64,000 nucleotides of DNA from Termitomyces sp. T153 (Eukaryota > Basidiomycota > Agaricomycetes > Agaricales > Lyophyllaceae), in assembly GCA_018296165.2 (NCBI GenBank), contig JACKQL020000148.1, forward strand, positions 1 through 64,000. Reading direction: 5' to 3'. This document shows positions 35,890 to 46,759 of this stretch, in pieces (positions within the stretch are counted from its first letter, which is position 1; every line of letters starts with the position of its first letter). The position numbers were made by a program, and so were the translations under genes. The notes beneath the pieces were generated by a model, which was not told the DNA's origin, did not search any database, and worked only from the letters and a program-made list of their open reading frames with translations.

Positions 35890-36600
35890 CCTCCCCCTGA
35901 TGCTTCAAGCCCCCAGAATAATGCCTGGAGTCATTTGCTATCTCTGGAGACACAGATTCAACTCACTCAAGCCTCCCTTACCTCCTACACTACTGAACTC
36001 ACTGGGCTCCATCAAACCACTGAAGCAGTGTTTCTTTCCCTCCAGGTCCTCCTGGAACATCTCCCCTTCACTCCTATTCTCCCCCTGGACCCCCAGCAGC
36101 TGCAGGGAGGTTCTCCTCTGCACCTAGCTCAGAAGTTTCAGCACCCTGCTCTAGACTTCCTTGCCCTGCCCTCCCTGATGTATTTGATGGGAACCATAGA
36201 GTTGGGGAACATTTCCTTCAGTCTTGCATTATCTATATCCAGCTGAGTGGTGCAGCCTGCCTCTGACACCTTGAAAATCACCTGGATTCTCTCCTACATG
36301 AAGGCAGGCTGAGCCTTGACTTACACACTGCATATTTTTTGATGCCTAGGAAGAGTTGAGAGTTTTTCTGGCTGGATGGAGTTTGAGAAGGAGTTCTAAG
36401 CTGAGTTCTTTTTTCTCAACCCTGCCAAGACCACAGCTCTTTTCCTTTGAGACCAGACCCAGTATGGTTAAGAAAAGCAGTTACTTGACAAATACATCAA
36501 TTCTTTCTGTGCCTTAGTCAAACAGGCTGGATATCCAGATAGTCTGCAACTCTGCCTAACCTTTCAAGATGGACTCCACCCCTCTCTCATGGATTGCTGC
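35890..36600 (+). pseudogene. Gypsy element E gag fragment
   Basis: Text such as SLETQIQLTQASLTSYTTEL (35936 on) parallels LHLETQVQLMQLSLTHYTTK of element A gag. The capsid part (LVKQAGYPDSLQLCLTF-like, about 36515-36565) is recognisable through stops. Its middle is duplicated in inverted orientation to the right, then element C begins. Confidence 0.65.
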
Positions 36601-36912
36601 TTTCCTTGACTATACTGGGCTCAGTCTTGAAGAGAAAGAGCTGTGGTCTTGGCAGGGTCAATGGGAAAGAACTCAGCTCAAAACTCCTTCTCAAACTCCA
36701 TCCAGCCAGAAAAACTCTCCACTCCTCTTGGGCATCAAAAAATGTGCAGTGCATAGGTTGAGGCTTGGCCAGCCTTCATATAGGAGAGAATCCAGGCAAT
36801 TTTCAAGGTGTCAGAGGCAAAGGTTTCACTGCTCAGCTGAATATAGGTGATGCAAGACTAGAGGAAATGTTTCCCAACTCTATAGTCTCCATCAAATATG
36901 TCAGAGAGTGTA
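36165..36912. repeat. Inverted repeat with arms of about 280 bp
   Basis: Left arm about 36165-36445, right arm about 36632-36912, spacer about 190 bases. The reverse complement of the right arm carries TATTTGATGG, ATAGAGTTGGG, CTCTGACACCTTGAAAAT, CTGGATTCTCTCCTA and CTGGCTGGATGGAGTTTGAG in the same order as the left arm. Both arms are gag DNA of element E. The right arm ends at the LTR of element C. Confidence 0.8.
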
Positions 36913-37942
36913 TGTCACAACCCGCTCCCTAGACACTGCTCCCAACCCCTCACAACTTCCCGTCTAACTCCCCTGAACCCTGCCCACACTTTCACGCCCA
37001 CACTGGATAACTCCAACGCTTCTCTGGCAAACCCCAATGGCAACTCCAACTCCCTCTCCGTAGCCATCACCACTCTCCCTGAAACCTTCCCCCACCGTTC
37101 CTGGCCACGTCATACATCCCCAACCCCCTACCCTAGTTTACCTGACCCATCCCAGAGTGTCACAACGTCCCCGGAGTGGCTGCGCCCCCAACTGATCCCA
37201 TCAGAATACCGCCGTGGCCCGACCTTGGATTGTACCCAACACCCATTGACTCCGCACAGCTCCGTCGACCCCTGCCACCATATCCGCCACCCTCTGAAGT
37301 ACCTAGTAGTTGGTATATAAGTCATAGAATAACTCCTCAAACTTTAGTCTTGATATTACATTTACCAGTTTCCTATATTTCATCTCTAGTCTCGTCTCTG
37401 TTTCTGTTTTTAAGTTCCGAATCTATCTTTTTCCTCAGTCTCTTCTCATCTCCATCTCGTCTCATCTCCGTCTCATCTCATCTCCATCTCATCTCGACTG
37501 TACATATTTCCTTTGTCCTTCTAAGTTCCTCTTGCTCCCTACATCAGTACAAACTCTGTGCATGCGCCACGACCCAAACATTCTTACAACAACTCCGACC
37601 CTCACTCCCCGCTTGGCCCTGGGACCCCTCAAGCCCTGGAAATCCCCTATCCAGCTCCGACCCCGCCCCCATCACCCGAGAAACCTCTGCTTACCCCGCA
37701 ATCTATTTGCGCGCCCACGAACTAGCCCTGACACCCGCCCTGGGTCAACGACCAGTACCTTCGGTCTTAGACTCCTCCAGACCATTCAGGACTTACTCAG
37801 ACTGCTTTCCCTGGGAACCCCCTCGCAAGCTTTCCTCACCTCCACTCCAACTCCGGATGCCTGGTTATAAGCACAGGACATTGCATCTGCCTAGTAAGGA
37901 CTCGCCAGTGTACTGAGCCCCCGTCATCAGCGGAACCTGACA
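36913..37942 (+). mobile_element. 5' LTR of gypsy element C (1030 bp)
   Basis: Runs from TGTCACAACCCGCTCCC to CGGAACCTGACA, with matching TG..CA ends. The 3' LTR at 46774 starts with the same sequence and stays alignable for about 700 bases. It includes a TATA box (37314) followed by a pyrimidine-rich tract (37380-37510). The flank before it reads GTGTA; the expected duplicate on the far side is missing. Confidence 0.85.
37314..37320 (+). promoter_or_regulatory. LTR TATA box, element C 5' LTR
   Basis: GGTATATAAGTCATAGAATAA is conserved at the same place in all LTRs of C and D, upstream of a pyrimidine-rich tract. It is the likely core promoter of the genomic transcript. Confidence 0.6.
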
Positions 37943-37974
37943 TAATATTAAGACTCCCCCTTACCCCGTTCTCG

Positions 37975-39150
37975 ATGTCTGCGTTTAACCCCGTGTACAA
38001 CCCTGTTGGCTACCCAACCAACGCCTACGGCCAGCCCCTCCTGGAAAATCCCTATGCCCCATTCTACCCGGGTCCCTTCGCAGACCAATACGTGCCCCAT
38101 CACTGGACCCCTGACCCCAACCAGGCGTTCTATGGCCCCTCCATTAGCCAGGGAATACCCTCGGGCTGGCGCCGCCCTCCCGCATTCCACGCCGATGGCA
38201 ATAACCCCCGTATCAACCCTGGAGGATACTCTGCAGCACCCCCCAACCCCGCCTACCTCCCCCCTGCCCATTACTATGTGTACCCAATCCCCGCTGCAGC
38301 CCCAGTCCCTCCGGAGGCCACGGATAACTATTCCCCCCCCTGCCCACTGTTCACCGCTCAAACCCCTCCTTCTCCTAGGCAGCAAAGGGTCAAAGCCTAC
38401 GCCCAGCAATGCGACGAAGTCCTCCGCTTCCTCCGCCTGTCCCCTGCAGAATTTGCAAGGCGTACCCACACCCTCCTCACCAACCTAGGCTACCCCGATG
38501 CCTCCGCAACTCCGGAGGTCTGGGCGGATCGACTCCTCGACTTCCACAAATGCTACCTGCAAGGGAACCTCCCGGAGAATATGCAAGGCACCCTGGGTAT
38601 TGACGACAACTTACGGAATGAGCTCCGCGCCTTGGTCAAAGAAATCCACACTAGCCCGAACCCCCACCCCTTCAAAGACCCTCTGGATCCCGCCTGCTCC
38701 TTCCACATGCAACGCGAGGAACCCGTCGGAACACAAAACGAAGCCCCACCTTCCATTCCCCGCCAGCAGGAAGAACTCAACGTGGCCTCCAGCATCTTGA
38801 GGAACCTCAACCCCGCGGGGGGGTTGTTTGACCAACCCGCCACCCACACCTTGGCTCTCTCCGCCCAGCCCTGGGTCAGCTCTGTGCCCAGCGCCTTCCA
38901 AACCTGGGACCAACCTGCCGCCCCCGAACTCCGTTCCCAACGACTGCCCCTACGTGCCGACAATGACAACAGGACCCTCTCCTATATCGACGAGCTGGGC
39001 AACCCTGCCGACGAACACGCCCCATGCAACAGGCCTCAACGAGACCGACCCCCCCACTTCGATCTCCGCGCCCCTTGTACCAATGCTCCTCCGCCCCGTC
39101 CCAACGCCCCAGTTCCCCTGCGACAGCCCATGGGCCCTGGGGCGCCCTGA
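37975..39150 (+). CDS. Element C ORF1, Pro-rich gag-like protein (391 aa, intact)
   Basis: ATG 37975 lies 33 bases after the LTR. The first 125 residues are rich in Pro, Tyr, Asn and Ala (MSAFNPVYNPVGYPTNAYGQ). A more folded part follows at about 130-240: CDEVLRFLRLSPAEFARRTH and NELRALVKEIHTSPNPHP. The rest is Pro/Ala-rich. There is no zinc knuckle, and the real capsid domain is in the next frame, so this is an extra ORF before gag or the N-terminal part of a split gag. Element D keeps a relic of its start at 48670. It is one of the few long frames in C without a stop. Confidence 0.6.
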   Translation: MSAFNPVYNPVGYPTNAYGQPLLENPYAPFYPGPFADQYVPHHWTPDPNQAFYGPSISQGIPSGWRRPPAFHADGNNPRINPGGYSAAPPNPAYLPPAHYYVYPIPAAAPVPPEATDNYSPPCPLFTAQTPPSPRQQRVKAYAQQCDEVLRFLRLSPAEFARRTHTLLTNLGYPDASATPEVWADRLLDFHKCYLQGNLPENMQGTLGIDDNLRNELRALVKEIHTSPNPHPFKDPLDPACSFHMQREEPVGTQNEAPPSIPRQQEELNVASSILRNLNPAGGLFDQPATHTLALSAQPWVSSVPSAFQTWDQPAAPELRSQRLPLRADNDNRTLSYIDELGNPADEHAPCNRPQRDRPPHFDLRAPCTNAPPPRPNAPVPLRQPMGPGAP

Positions 39151-39192
39151 CCCTCTTTTTCCACCAACTCCTCTCATTCCCCGCCTGCCCCG

Positions 39193-40404
39193 ATGCCTAA
39201 TCCCCCCACCGACGCCAACTATTTTGGACCCCCAACCCCCGGAGGACCCCCTCCCCCTCGATGGGCCCCAGGACCTGCCCCGGGTAGCGTGGGTCAAAAC
39301 CCCGGTGGAGGACCACCCAATGGCGGACCCCTGGGAGGATGGGGCCCAGCGATGGACAACTTTCCCCCCCAGTGCGGAAACGGAAATCACTACTACTACT
39401 ACTACAACGCCGGACCCCCACCTCAAACTCAAAATTCACAGGACGATACCCGCGACGCACTGGCCCGGGAGGGTAAACTCGACATCCAGAAGCCCAAACC
39501 CTTCACTGGCCGCGACCCTCAGAAGTGGCAAATCTTCCTGACTCAGTGTTTAACTATGTTCCAAGCTAAGCCCATCACTTTTCAGCTTGAGAGCTCACGA
39601 GTAGCCTTCACTGCATCATACTTACAGGGCATTGCCTTCGACCACTACACCGTGCTACTCTGGTTTGACCCAAACAATCCCGTACTCTCCAATTGGCTCG
39701 CTTTCACCCAAGAGTTCTCGAGTAAGTTTGGCATCTTTGACACCATAGCGGAGGCGGAGGAAAATCTCTTCAACCTCTGAATGCGTGACAACAAATGCTT
39801 CACGACCTTCATCGTACGATTCGAACGAGAGGCCTACAAGACCAGCTGGAATTACAATGCCCTCTGGTTTGCCCTCCGTCATGCCCTACCCCAATGGATC
39901 AAGGACGTCCTTCACCTTGCGCCCAAGCAAACCACCTATGACGGGTACAAGGCGCTTGTTACCCAGGTCAACCAACATTACTGGGAAGACCGCAGCGAAA
40001 ACACGGCACCCTGGACCTCTTGGAACACCTCCGGTAACACCAACTGGCAGGCCAGAGCAACCAATGGCATCCAATCCTCAATCCCCGCTAACCCTGCTAA
40101 CCCCGCACCCTGCTTCCCTCCGGGCCGAGGAGTCCCCAACACCAACCGACCCCCGGGGCAGCGCCCACCCGCCCAGCTCAACGCCGCCGACCTCCATGAC
40201 ACCCCAGTACCCCTGGATACCAACCCCGATGATCGCGACAACATCCCGGACCCCGCCGACAATCAAGAAGCCCTATGCGCAAACAGAATCCAGGACAGCC
40301 CATGGATCAACGTGCCAGAGGAAACGCAGGAGAAATGATGGAAGGAGGGCGCGTGCATCCTATGTGGTGAGCAGGGACACTTTATTCACAGTTGTCCTAA
40401 ATGA
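39193..40404 (+). pseudogene. Element C gag: capsid domain and zinc knuckle, stop-interrupted
   Basis: ATG 39193 begins a Gly/Pro-rich leader with a short (TAC)n run encoding Tyr residues, then DIQKPKPFTGRDPQKWQIFL, the standard start of the retrotransposon gag domain. A TGA at 39778 interrupts the capsid; the same frame continues with MRDNKCFTTFIVRFERE and ALPQWIKDVLHLAP. The CCHC knuckle CILCGEQGHFIHSC lies at about 40354-40395 after a second TGA. The position of the first TGA (normally Arg) fits a CGA to TGA change. Confidence 0.8.
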
Positions 40405-40559
40405 CAGGTGATGGGATGCACCGTGTGGACGATCAACGGAGAGGACTGTAACTACCAGTTCATGGAAAACGAGTTGGCAGTTTAGGTCTGGAAGATGCAC
40501 TAGACCGCGGACCATATCCCGACGTCTTCTCCACCTCAGCCACACTCCTCCGCGCAATG

Positions 40560-41440
40560 GTACTCACCCCAGATACCCCCCAGCACACCTCCCCTCCCAC
40601 TCCTCCACAAACCTCCTCCTCTGCACCACTCTCCCCTTCACCGACAAACCCGTCCCCACACTAGTCGACAGCGGCGCCACCAATAACTTCATTGACGAAT
40701 CCCTGGCAGTGCTCACCCCACAACCCCTCCGCCGCCTCCCCGCCCCGATCCCCCTCAAACTCTTTGACAGAGACTCTACCCCAGCAGGAGACATCACTCA
40801 TTGCCTAGAAATGACCCTGACCTTTGCTGACAGACAACAGCAAGAACTCCGACTACTTGTCACAAAATTACACCCCTCTGCCCCCATCGTCTTAGGGTTC
40901 TCATGGCTCTGCTCCACCAATCCCCACATTGATTGGCCCAGTCTCACCCTACGCCTCGACTGGGACAACCCCACCAACTCCGGACTGGTACCCTTCAATG
41001 TCTCACCCCCCTCCGAGAACTCCGAGACCACGATCGACCAACCCCGGACCCCACCACAACTTCGCTCTAGGTCTGCACAATTGTTCGTCATCTATGTCTG
41101 ACTTGGCAGCTTGCTCAAGGTACTTCCCGCCCTCATAGACAGCAGCGCCTCTGGTGTCTTTGTCAGCAACCAACTTGACCTCCGACACAACGACCTCGAC
41201 AAACCCCTCAAGCTCCAACTCTTCGACGGGAGCCCCACCACGACAAGAATCATGCAGTACCATGACAACACCCTCACCCTCGATAATGACCTGCAGTTCC
41301 AGGCCCGACTCCTTGTTACCCAACTACCCCCGTCAACCCCAATTGTGCTTGGACTCCCGTGGCTGTGAGATGTCAATCCCAACATCAACTGGAAGAACCT
41401 CACCATGCAATTCCCCGGCCCTGAAGCAAGCTTAGCAGCC
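40560..41440 (+). pseudogene. Element C protease region with two tandem retropepsin-like units
   Basis: Unit 1: TLVDSGATNNFIDESLAVL (active-site DSG at 40667), then IPLKLFDRD and PIVLGFSWLCSTNPHIDWPS. Unit 2, about 470 bases further on: ALIDSSASGVFVSNQLDLR (41138, DSG reads DSS), then KPLKLQLFDGSPTT and PIVLGLPWL-stop-DVNPNINWKN. The two copies align over their whole length, so this is a domain duplication rather than one split domain. A TGA at 41099 lies between the units, one at 41366 lies inside unit 2 and another at 41582 beyond it. Confidence 0.8.
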
Positions 41441-41605
41441 GCCATCCACCTCCACTTCCAGTCTATCTCTGATCTCAACGTCACCCCGGACCTGACTGTT
41501 ACACCTATGGTACCCAACCCCGTCAACTCCGGAAACCTCGACATTAAAATCATTGGCGCTGTCCCCTTTGCGCACCTCCTATGAGAAGGCACCCCTGCTT
41601 TCCAG

Positions 41606-43126
41606 TTGCAAGTCATGCCAGCCCTACCCGAGGAATACCTCCATGCAGGGAATGCTGCGCCAGAAAGCAAGACAGAGGAACAGATCCTATCCGAAGTAGT
41701 TCCCCCGGAGTATCATGAGTTCACTGACGTGTTCTCCAAAGGAAGTGCCAAGGAACTCCCTCCGCACTGCTCCTATGACCACCAGATCGACCTCGAAGAA
41801 GGTACCTCACCCCCGTTTGGCAAGATCTACAACATGTCCAAAATCGAGCTCCGGGCCCTGAAGGAATACCTCAACGACATGCTCGGCAAAGGTTTCATAC
41901 GCCCCTCGATCTCCGCGGCTGGCACCCCAGTTCTGTTTGCCAAGAAAAAAGACGGATCCCTCCAACTCTGTGTGGACTATCGGGGACTCAACAAAGTCAC
42001 CAAAAAGAACCGGTACCCCCTCCCCTTAATCGGAGACCTTGTTGATTGTCTTCGCAGTGCCAAGATTTACACAAAAATTGACCTCCGTTCCGGCTACAAC
42101 AACGTCCGGATCGCCCCGGGACATGAATGGAAGACCACCTTTCGCACCCGCTACGGCCTCTTTGAGTATCTCGTAATGCCCTTCGGAATGACTAACTCCC
42201 CCGCCACCTTACAGTACTTCATGAACAACATCTTCCACGACATGAACGACGTCTTTGTCATTGTATATTTGGACAATATCCTGATCTACTCGAATTTGCC
42301 GGCAGAGCATTCGGAGCACGTCCGCCGTGTCTTGGAACGACTCTGAGAGTATCACCTTCACGCTAAACCCAAGAAGTGCTCATTCCACACAGCAGAAGTC
42401 GAATATCTCGGAGTCATCGTCACCCCCAACGGTGTGCGCATGGACCCCGCCAAGGTCGACACAATACTCAACTGGCCCTCCCCACGGAACGTCAAGGAGG
42501 TACAGTCATTCTTGGGGTTTGCTAACTTCTATCGCCGCTTCATTGACAACTACTCCGGGATCACCAAACCCCTCAACCGACTCACACGGAAGGACACCCC
42601 TTGGGACTGAGACAGCAAGTGCCAGAGCATATTCCTCCTCCTGAAGAAGGCCTTCACCTCCGCTCCGGTCCTCCGCCATTTTGACCCCTCCCTACCAATC
42701 ATGCTCGAATGTGACGCCTCCGACTACGCTATCGCCGGGATACTCTCCCAGTCAAACTCGGGGGGCAAGGATCTCTGCCCCATCGCCTTCTACACCCGAT
42801 CAATGATCCCAGCGGAACTCAACTACGACATTTACGACAAGGAACTCCTCGCAATCGTCGAAGCCTTTTGTCAGTGGCGGGCCTACCTCAAGGGGTCCCC
42901 GCACCACATCCAAGTCTACTCCAATCACAACAACCTGCAATATTTCACGACCACGAAACAGCTCAGCCGCCGCCAGGCTCAATGGTCCGAAACCCTTTCA
43001 GAGTACGATTTTACTATTCACTACCGCCCCGGGCAACTCGGTGCAAAGCCCGACACCCTCACTCGAAGACCCGATGTGTATCCAAAGAAATTGTTCGAAA
43101 CCGAACGAAATGCATTCAACCATTGA
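41606..43126 (+). pseudogene. Element C reverse transcriptase and RNase H
   Basis: The frame 41606-42346 covers [72 protein letters not shown] and the catalytic box [10 protein letters not shown] (42266), where YLDD would be expected. A TGA ends it, but the frame continues with [20 protein letters not shown] and [12 protein letters not shown]. RNase H: LECDASDYAIAGILSQ, YDIYDKELLAIVEAF and QWSETLSEYDFTIHYRPGQL (through 43070). Internal stops are TGA at 42344, 42608 and 43124. Domain order and length are normal for a chromodomain-bearing Ty3 element. Confidence 0.9.
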
Positions 43127-44635
43127 GTGGTAATCCCACCCGAACATCTACATGCCGTGCTGATTTTAAACAAAGAAGGAATCCTCCAGCAAATCAGGAA
43201 TTCACCCCCAGACCCCTTCTTCAACCAGCACAACCCCCGCAACAACCCCGATGAGTCGAGTGTAGACAACCCCTTTTCGCTATCCCTGGACCACCGCCTC
43301 CTGCTCCGGAGTGGACGAATCTACGCCCCAGACCACAAGTCCATTCGCCTCGACATACTCCGGCAGCACCACAATCACAAACTCCGGGGGCACCCAGGAA
43401 TTTGTAAGACCCTTCAACTCATCTCCCGGACTTATTTTTGGCCAGGAATGAAGAAGGACGTCACGTGATACGTAAGAGCCTGCAAACCCTGCCTACGGGC
43501 CAAAGTACCCCACCATCGCCCCCACGGATTACTGAAACCCCTCCCCGTCGGTCGCCACCCCTGGTCCTCAATATCGATGGATCATATCGTCGAACTCCCT
43601 GACTCCAAAGGTTTCGACGCAATCCTCGTCGTTGTCTGCTGCCTTACTAAACAAGCCCTCTTTATTCCCTGCCACACCACCGACACTGCCCCGGATTTCG
43701 CCAAACTATTTCTCGAACACGTATTCTCCAAACACAGACTTCCCGACGACATCGTCTCCGACCACGGACCCCTATTTGTATCTCATTTTTGGCAATCGCT
43801 GTGCAAGGCGCTCAAGATCAAAACCAGCCTCTCTACTGCCTACCACCCAGAAACTGACGGACAAACTGAGCACGTAAACCAGACGTTAGAACAGTATCTT
43901 CGCCTCTACGTTAACTATTTACAGAACAACTGGCGCATGGAGCTTCCCCTCGCCGAATTCACCTACAACAACATGCCTCACTCCGCCACTGGAGTTTCCC
44001 CCTTTTACGCCAACAAGGGCTACAATCCTCGACTCACGCTGTCCCTCAAAGACATCCCTTCCCACGTTGCCCACGAAGTCGCCGAGGACCTCCAATCCCT
44101 CCACCAATTCCTCCGGGATGAGATCGACACCGCCAACCAAGCCTACTCCAAGCACGCCAATGCCCGTCGCAAGCCAACCCCCGACTGGCCCCCCGGCACC
44201 CTGGTCTGGCTTGACCGACAAAATCTTAAGACCTGGAGGCCTTCCATCAAACTCAACCACAAACGCCTCAGCCCATTCAAGATCCTCTAGAAGGTCTCCA
44301 CCCACGCTTACAAGCTCAACCTGCCTCCGGGCCTGAAGGGCCTCCACCCTGTGTTCCACATTCGACTCCTTGAAAGGCATGCTCCAGACCCCTTCCCCAG
44401 CCAACACCCCAGCCGACCACCCCCCGTCAAAGTCGAGGACAAGTATCACTACGAGGTCGACGAGATCCTCAACTCCCAGATAGTTCGCGGCCAACTCCAG
44501 TACTTGGTCCGCTGGAAGGGCTATGGACCTGAGGACAACATGTGGGAACCCCAAAAGAACCTCGACAGAGCCCCTGACAAACTCCGGGACTTCCACCGAC
44601 GAAATCCCGCCAAGCCCCGGAACCCCCGGGACTGA
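43127..44635 (+). pseudogene. Element C integrase with chromodomain
   Basis: The zinc-binding part (HHNHKLRGHPGICKTLQLIS, YFWPGMKKDV, then CKPCLRAK past a TGA) runs from 43370 to 43510. The core has ISMDHIVELPDSKGFDAILV (first Asp), IVSDHGPLFVSHFWQSL (second Asp) and AYHPETDGQTEHVNQTLEQY (Glu), so the DDE triad is kept. A TAG at 44288 interrupts the C-terminal part, after which [16 protein letters not shown] leads to a chromodomain ([28 protein letters not shown]) ending at the TGA at 44633. Such chromodomains direct insertion into H3K9-methylated chromatin in related fungal elements. Confidence 0.9.
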
Positions 44636-44644
44636 CCCAACACA

Positions 44645-44702
44645 GATGGCAATAGTGGGCGTAACCCCCGCCTCTGGGTTCACCAGGGATTCAACTCCCA
44701 CC
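44645..44702 (+). other. Conserved noncoding block between chromodomain and antisense gene (element C)
   Basis: GGGCGTAACCCCCGCCTCTGG, then TTCAC and AGGGATTCAACTCCC, recurs at 50870-50914 in element D, at the same place. AGGGATTCAACTCCC can form a hairpin and resembles a tRNA T-arm/B-box. It lies between two convergent genes. Confidence 0.6.
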
Positions 44703-44864
44703 AGTACTCTCCTACGTGTTTTCACTTACTCCTCTCCTTGCTCAATCTGAAACTTCCCACACTCAGCAGAAGGACCAGAGACTGTATAGAAACAAGCAGT
44801 GTACAGATATATACTCGAACAAGAAGGGGCAGAGAACAAGTCAATGATGGGGTCTGAATTCCCC

Positions 44865-46560
44865 TCACTCTTCCTCCTCCTCCGACCCTAACCCCGCTAC
44901 CCTTCCCACCATAAACACCTCCAACTGTGCCACTACCACCGCCAGAACCTCGGGTTGCCCGGGAAGCGGTTCCCCCACGTCCGTCGCCATCTCCCACCAC
45001 GCCCCGGGATCTGCCGTCACCCTCCGCCAATGCCCTGCCAACAGACGCCCCATCTGCATAACCCCTTGACCCAACTCCGGCAGAAGGTCCCCGGGCATCC
45101 TCGCCAACCCATCATGGATGGACCCCAGCGCTGCCGACACTCCGTCGAGAAGGATGCGATGCTCCCTGGCCCAGTCTATGGAAACTGAATCAGTGCTTAG
45201 GAGATGGGAAGCAGGGAAACCACTCACGAAGCACTCCTTGCCGGCCTGAGGCCGCCTTGTTGGCAAGCCATTCCTCCCGCCGCCATGCCCTCTCCGCCGC
45301 CGCCCGGACCTCCCCAGCACTGGAACCCTGCTGGGTCTCCCGCACCCCTGAGCCTCCTGCCTGCTGCGTCGCCACCTCCGCCGCCTCTGCCCGCGCCTGC
45401 AAATGCACCGTCCGCACCTCCAACTCCTGCAGACGAGACAATTGCTCCGCAGCAGTCCCGATGGCGACATCCTTGTCTTTCTGCGCCAAGTCCTGTTCCC
45501 TCCGAACCCCGTCCAACTCCCATCGAGCCCCGTCCCTCTCCTCCCGTACCCCCTGAATCTCCTTCTCACGTGCGACCAACAACCGTTCCAAGCTCTCTAC
45601 CCAACGCCACAGATAGGCCTCCGCAACTGACCACAACCTATTTGCGGACTGCTCAATGGGGGCTCCGGATGTAGAGGAGTACACCATGGAACCAGGAGGG
45701 CCCCCCATTACCTGCTCGCCCCGCGCCCGCTTACTGGGACCCACCTCGGGTGAAGGGGACACTCTCCATTTCCCTTTCTCCTGCGTGGAAGGGGCCCCCT
45801 CCCTCCACCCACCCCATGGGGGGCCCACCTTCATGGCAGGCGCACTAACCCGTTCCCCTTCCCCAGCCCCGGAGCCCCTCCCCAACACCCTGCCCTTCCG
45901 CCCTTCCTCCAGCTGCGCTGCGACCCAACCTCAATCCCACCCTTGCTCCGCCACGACGCAGACGGCCCGCCAACTCAGGGTGATGGAGCACTTCTCGTGC
46001 CGCGAACAGCATGGAAGGCACACCGACGTGTCCCGCCGTACCCCCAATGCAGGTTCTCAAATTCACACTGCTCCCCTTGTCGGGTACAAGACACACACTG
46101 CAGGGGCATGTTGGTTCAGGAAACATAAAGCTAAGTAGCCACTCACCGGGGCCGCCGCCTGACACCACTCGAGGGTGGGGGGACCCCTCGCCTGACCCAC
46201 CGCCTCGGCAAACTGCTCCGGCGTCACCTCCACCTGTACCACCCTCAAACCCTCTGGGACAAGCTGGACCACCCCTGGACAAATGCCAGACTTGGAGCGC
46301 GTAGAAGAGGCCACGCCCACCAGTGGCTGCATCGCATCCATGCCAGACAGTGGCCCTGAGGAACCAGCCACAGCCGCGGACAACTCTGCAAAGGGACAAT
46401 CAGTATTCTGGGGTACATGAGACAGACCGCACTCACGACTATGGTACATTGCCTCGACCCGATGGCGATCTCAGTGACCCTCTGAATCTTTGGAAGACAA
46501 TGGCTGGAATGGTGGGGACATCGACCTAGATGCTGTGGGAGAATAAGCTGAAGAAGACAT
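44865..46560 (-). CDS. Element C antisense gene: zinc-cluster and coiled-coil protein
   Basis: Minus-strand exons: 46560-46479 (ATG, MSSSAYSPTASRSM), 46385-46147, an exon starting at 46097, a long coiled-coil exon ending at 45228, and 45175-44865. Donors are mostly GTGAGT. Exon 2 ends EWCQAAAP and joins CVSCTRQGEQC, then GTRRCAFHAVRG: a zinc-cluster-like pattern with a partly lost second half. After about 45885 comes a basic linker (GPSKRARG), then a long Arg/Glu coiled coil (LERLLVAREKEIQGVREERD). The last exon carries REHRILLDGVSAALGSI and RLLAGHWRR, also found in element D. The exact joint between the cysteine part and the coiled-coil exon is unsolved: there is a TGA at about 45975 and a frame change, so an extra intron or a break is possible. 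The gene starts about 210 bases inside the 3' LTR and runs against gag-pol. Its function is unknown. Confidence 0.6.
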
Positions 46561-46680
46561 TACAACAAGCTGGGGGACCCCCAGGTGCGTCCACCCCTTT
46601 TAATGACTTAGGAAGGAGCCCCTGACAAACGGCGGCTGCACCACGACTTCCTTCCCCATGCCGCCGCCACTCGCTGCAGT

Positions 46681-46698
46681 TTGATCAATATTGATCAA
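46681..46698. promoter_or_regulatory. 18-bp perfect palindrome upstream of the antisense gene
   Basis: TTGATCAATATTGATCAA equals its own reverse complement. It lies about 120 bases upstream of the antisense ATG in C. Element D keeps the left part (TTGATCAATATTG, 52333). It may be a binding site of a dimeric regulator; the position is suggestive only. Confidence 0.4.
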
Positions 46699-46759
46699 CT
46701 TCGATTCCCATGCCCTACCGATCCCCGACTTGCTCCCCACATCTCAAGGGTCTCAACGC

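Noticed and set aside
36898..37916. Long open frames across the first part of element C (140 and 246 codons)
   Set aside because: They lie inside the LTR, are Pro/Ser-rich because of C-rich DNA, and are not kept in the 3' LTR.
39391..39410. (TAC)n run as a regulatory microsatellite
   Set aside because: It is simply coding for a short Tyr run in the gag leader; five units only.
38553..39460. Minus-strand open frames opposite gag of element C
   Set aside because: Shadows of the GC-rich coding strand, without motifs or conservation in element D.
43919..44725. 268-codon minus-strand frame opposite the integrase
   Set aside because: The plus strand clearly encodes integrase; the reverse frame has only Val/Gly/Glu-rich text. 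The real antisense gene starts beyond the pol stop.
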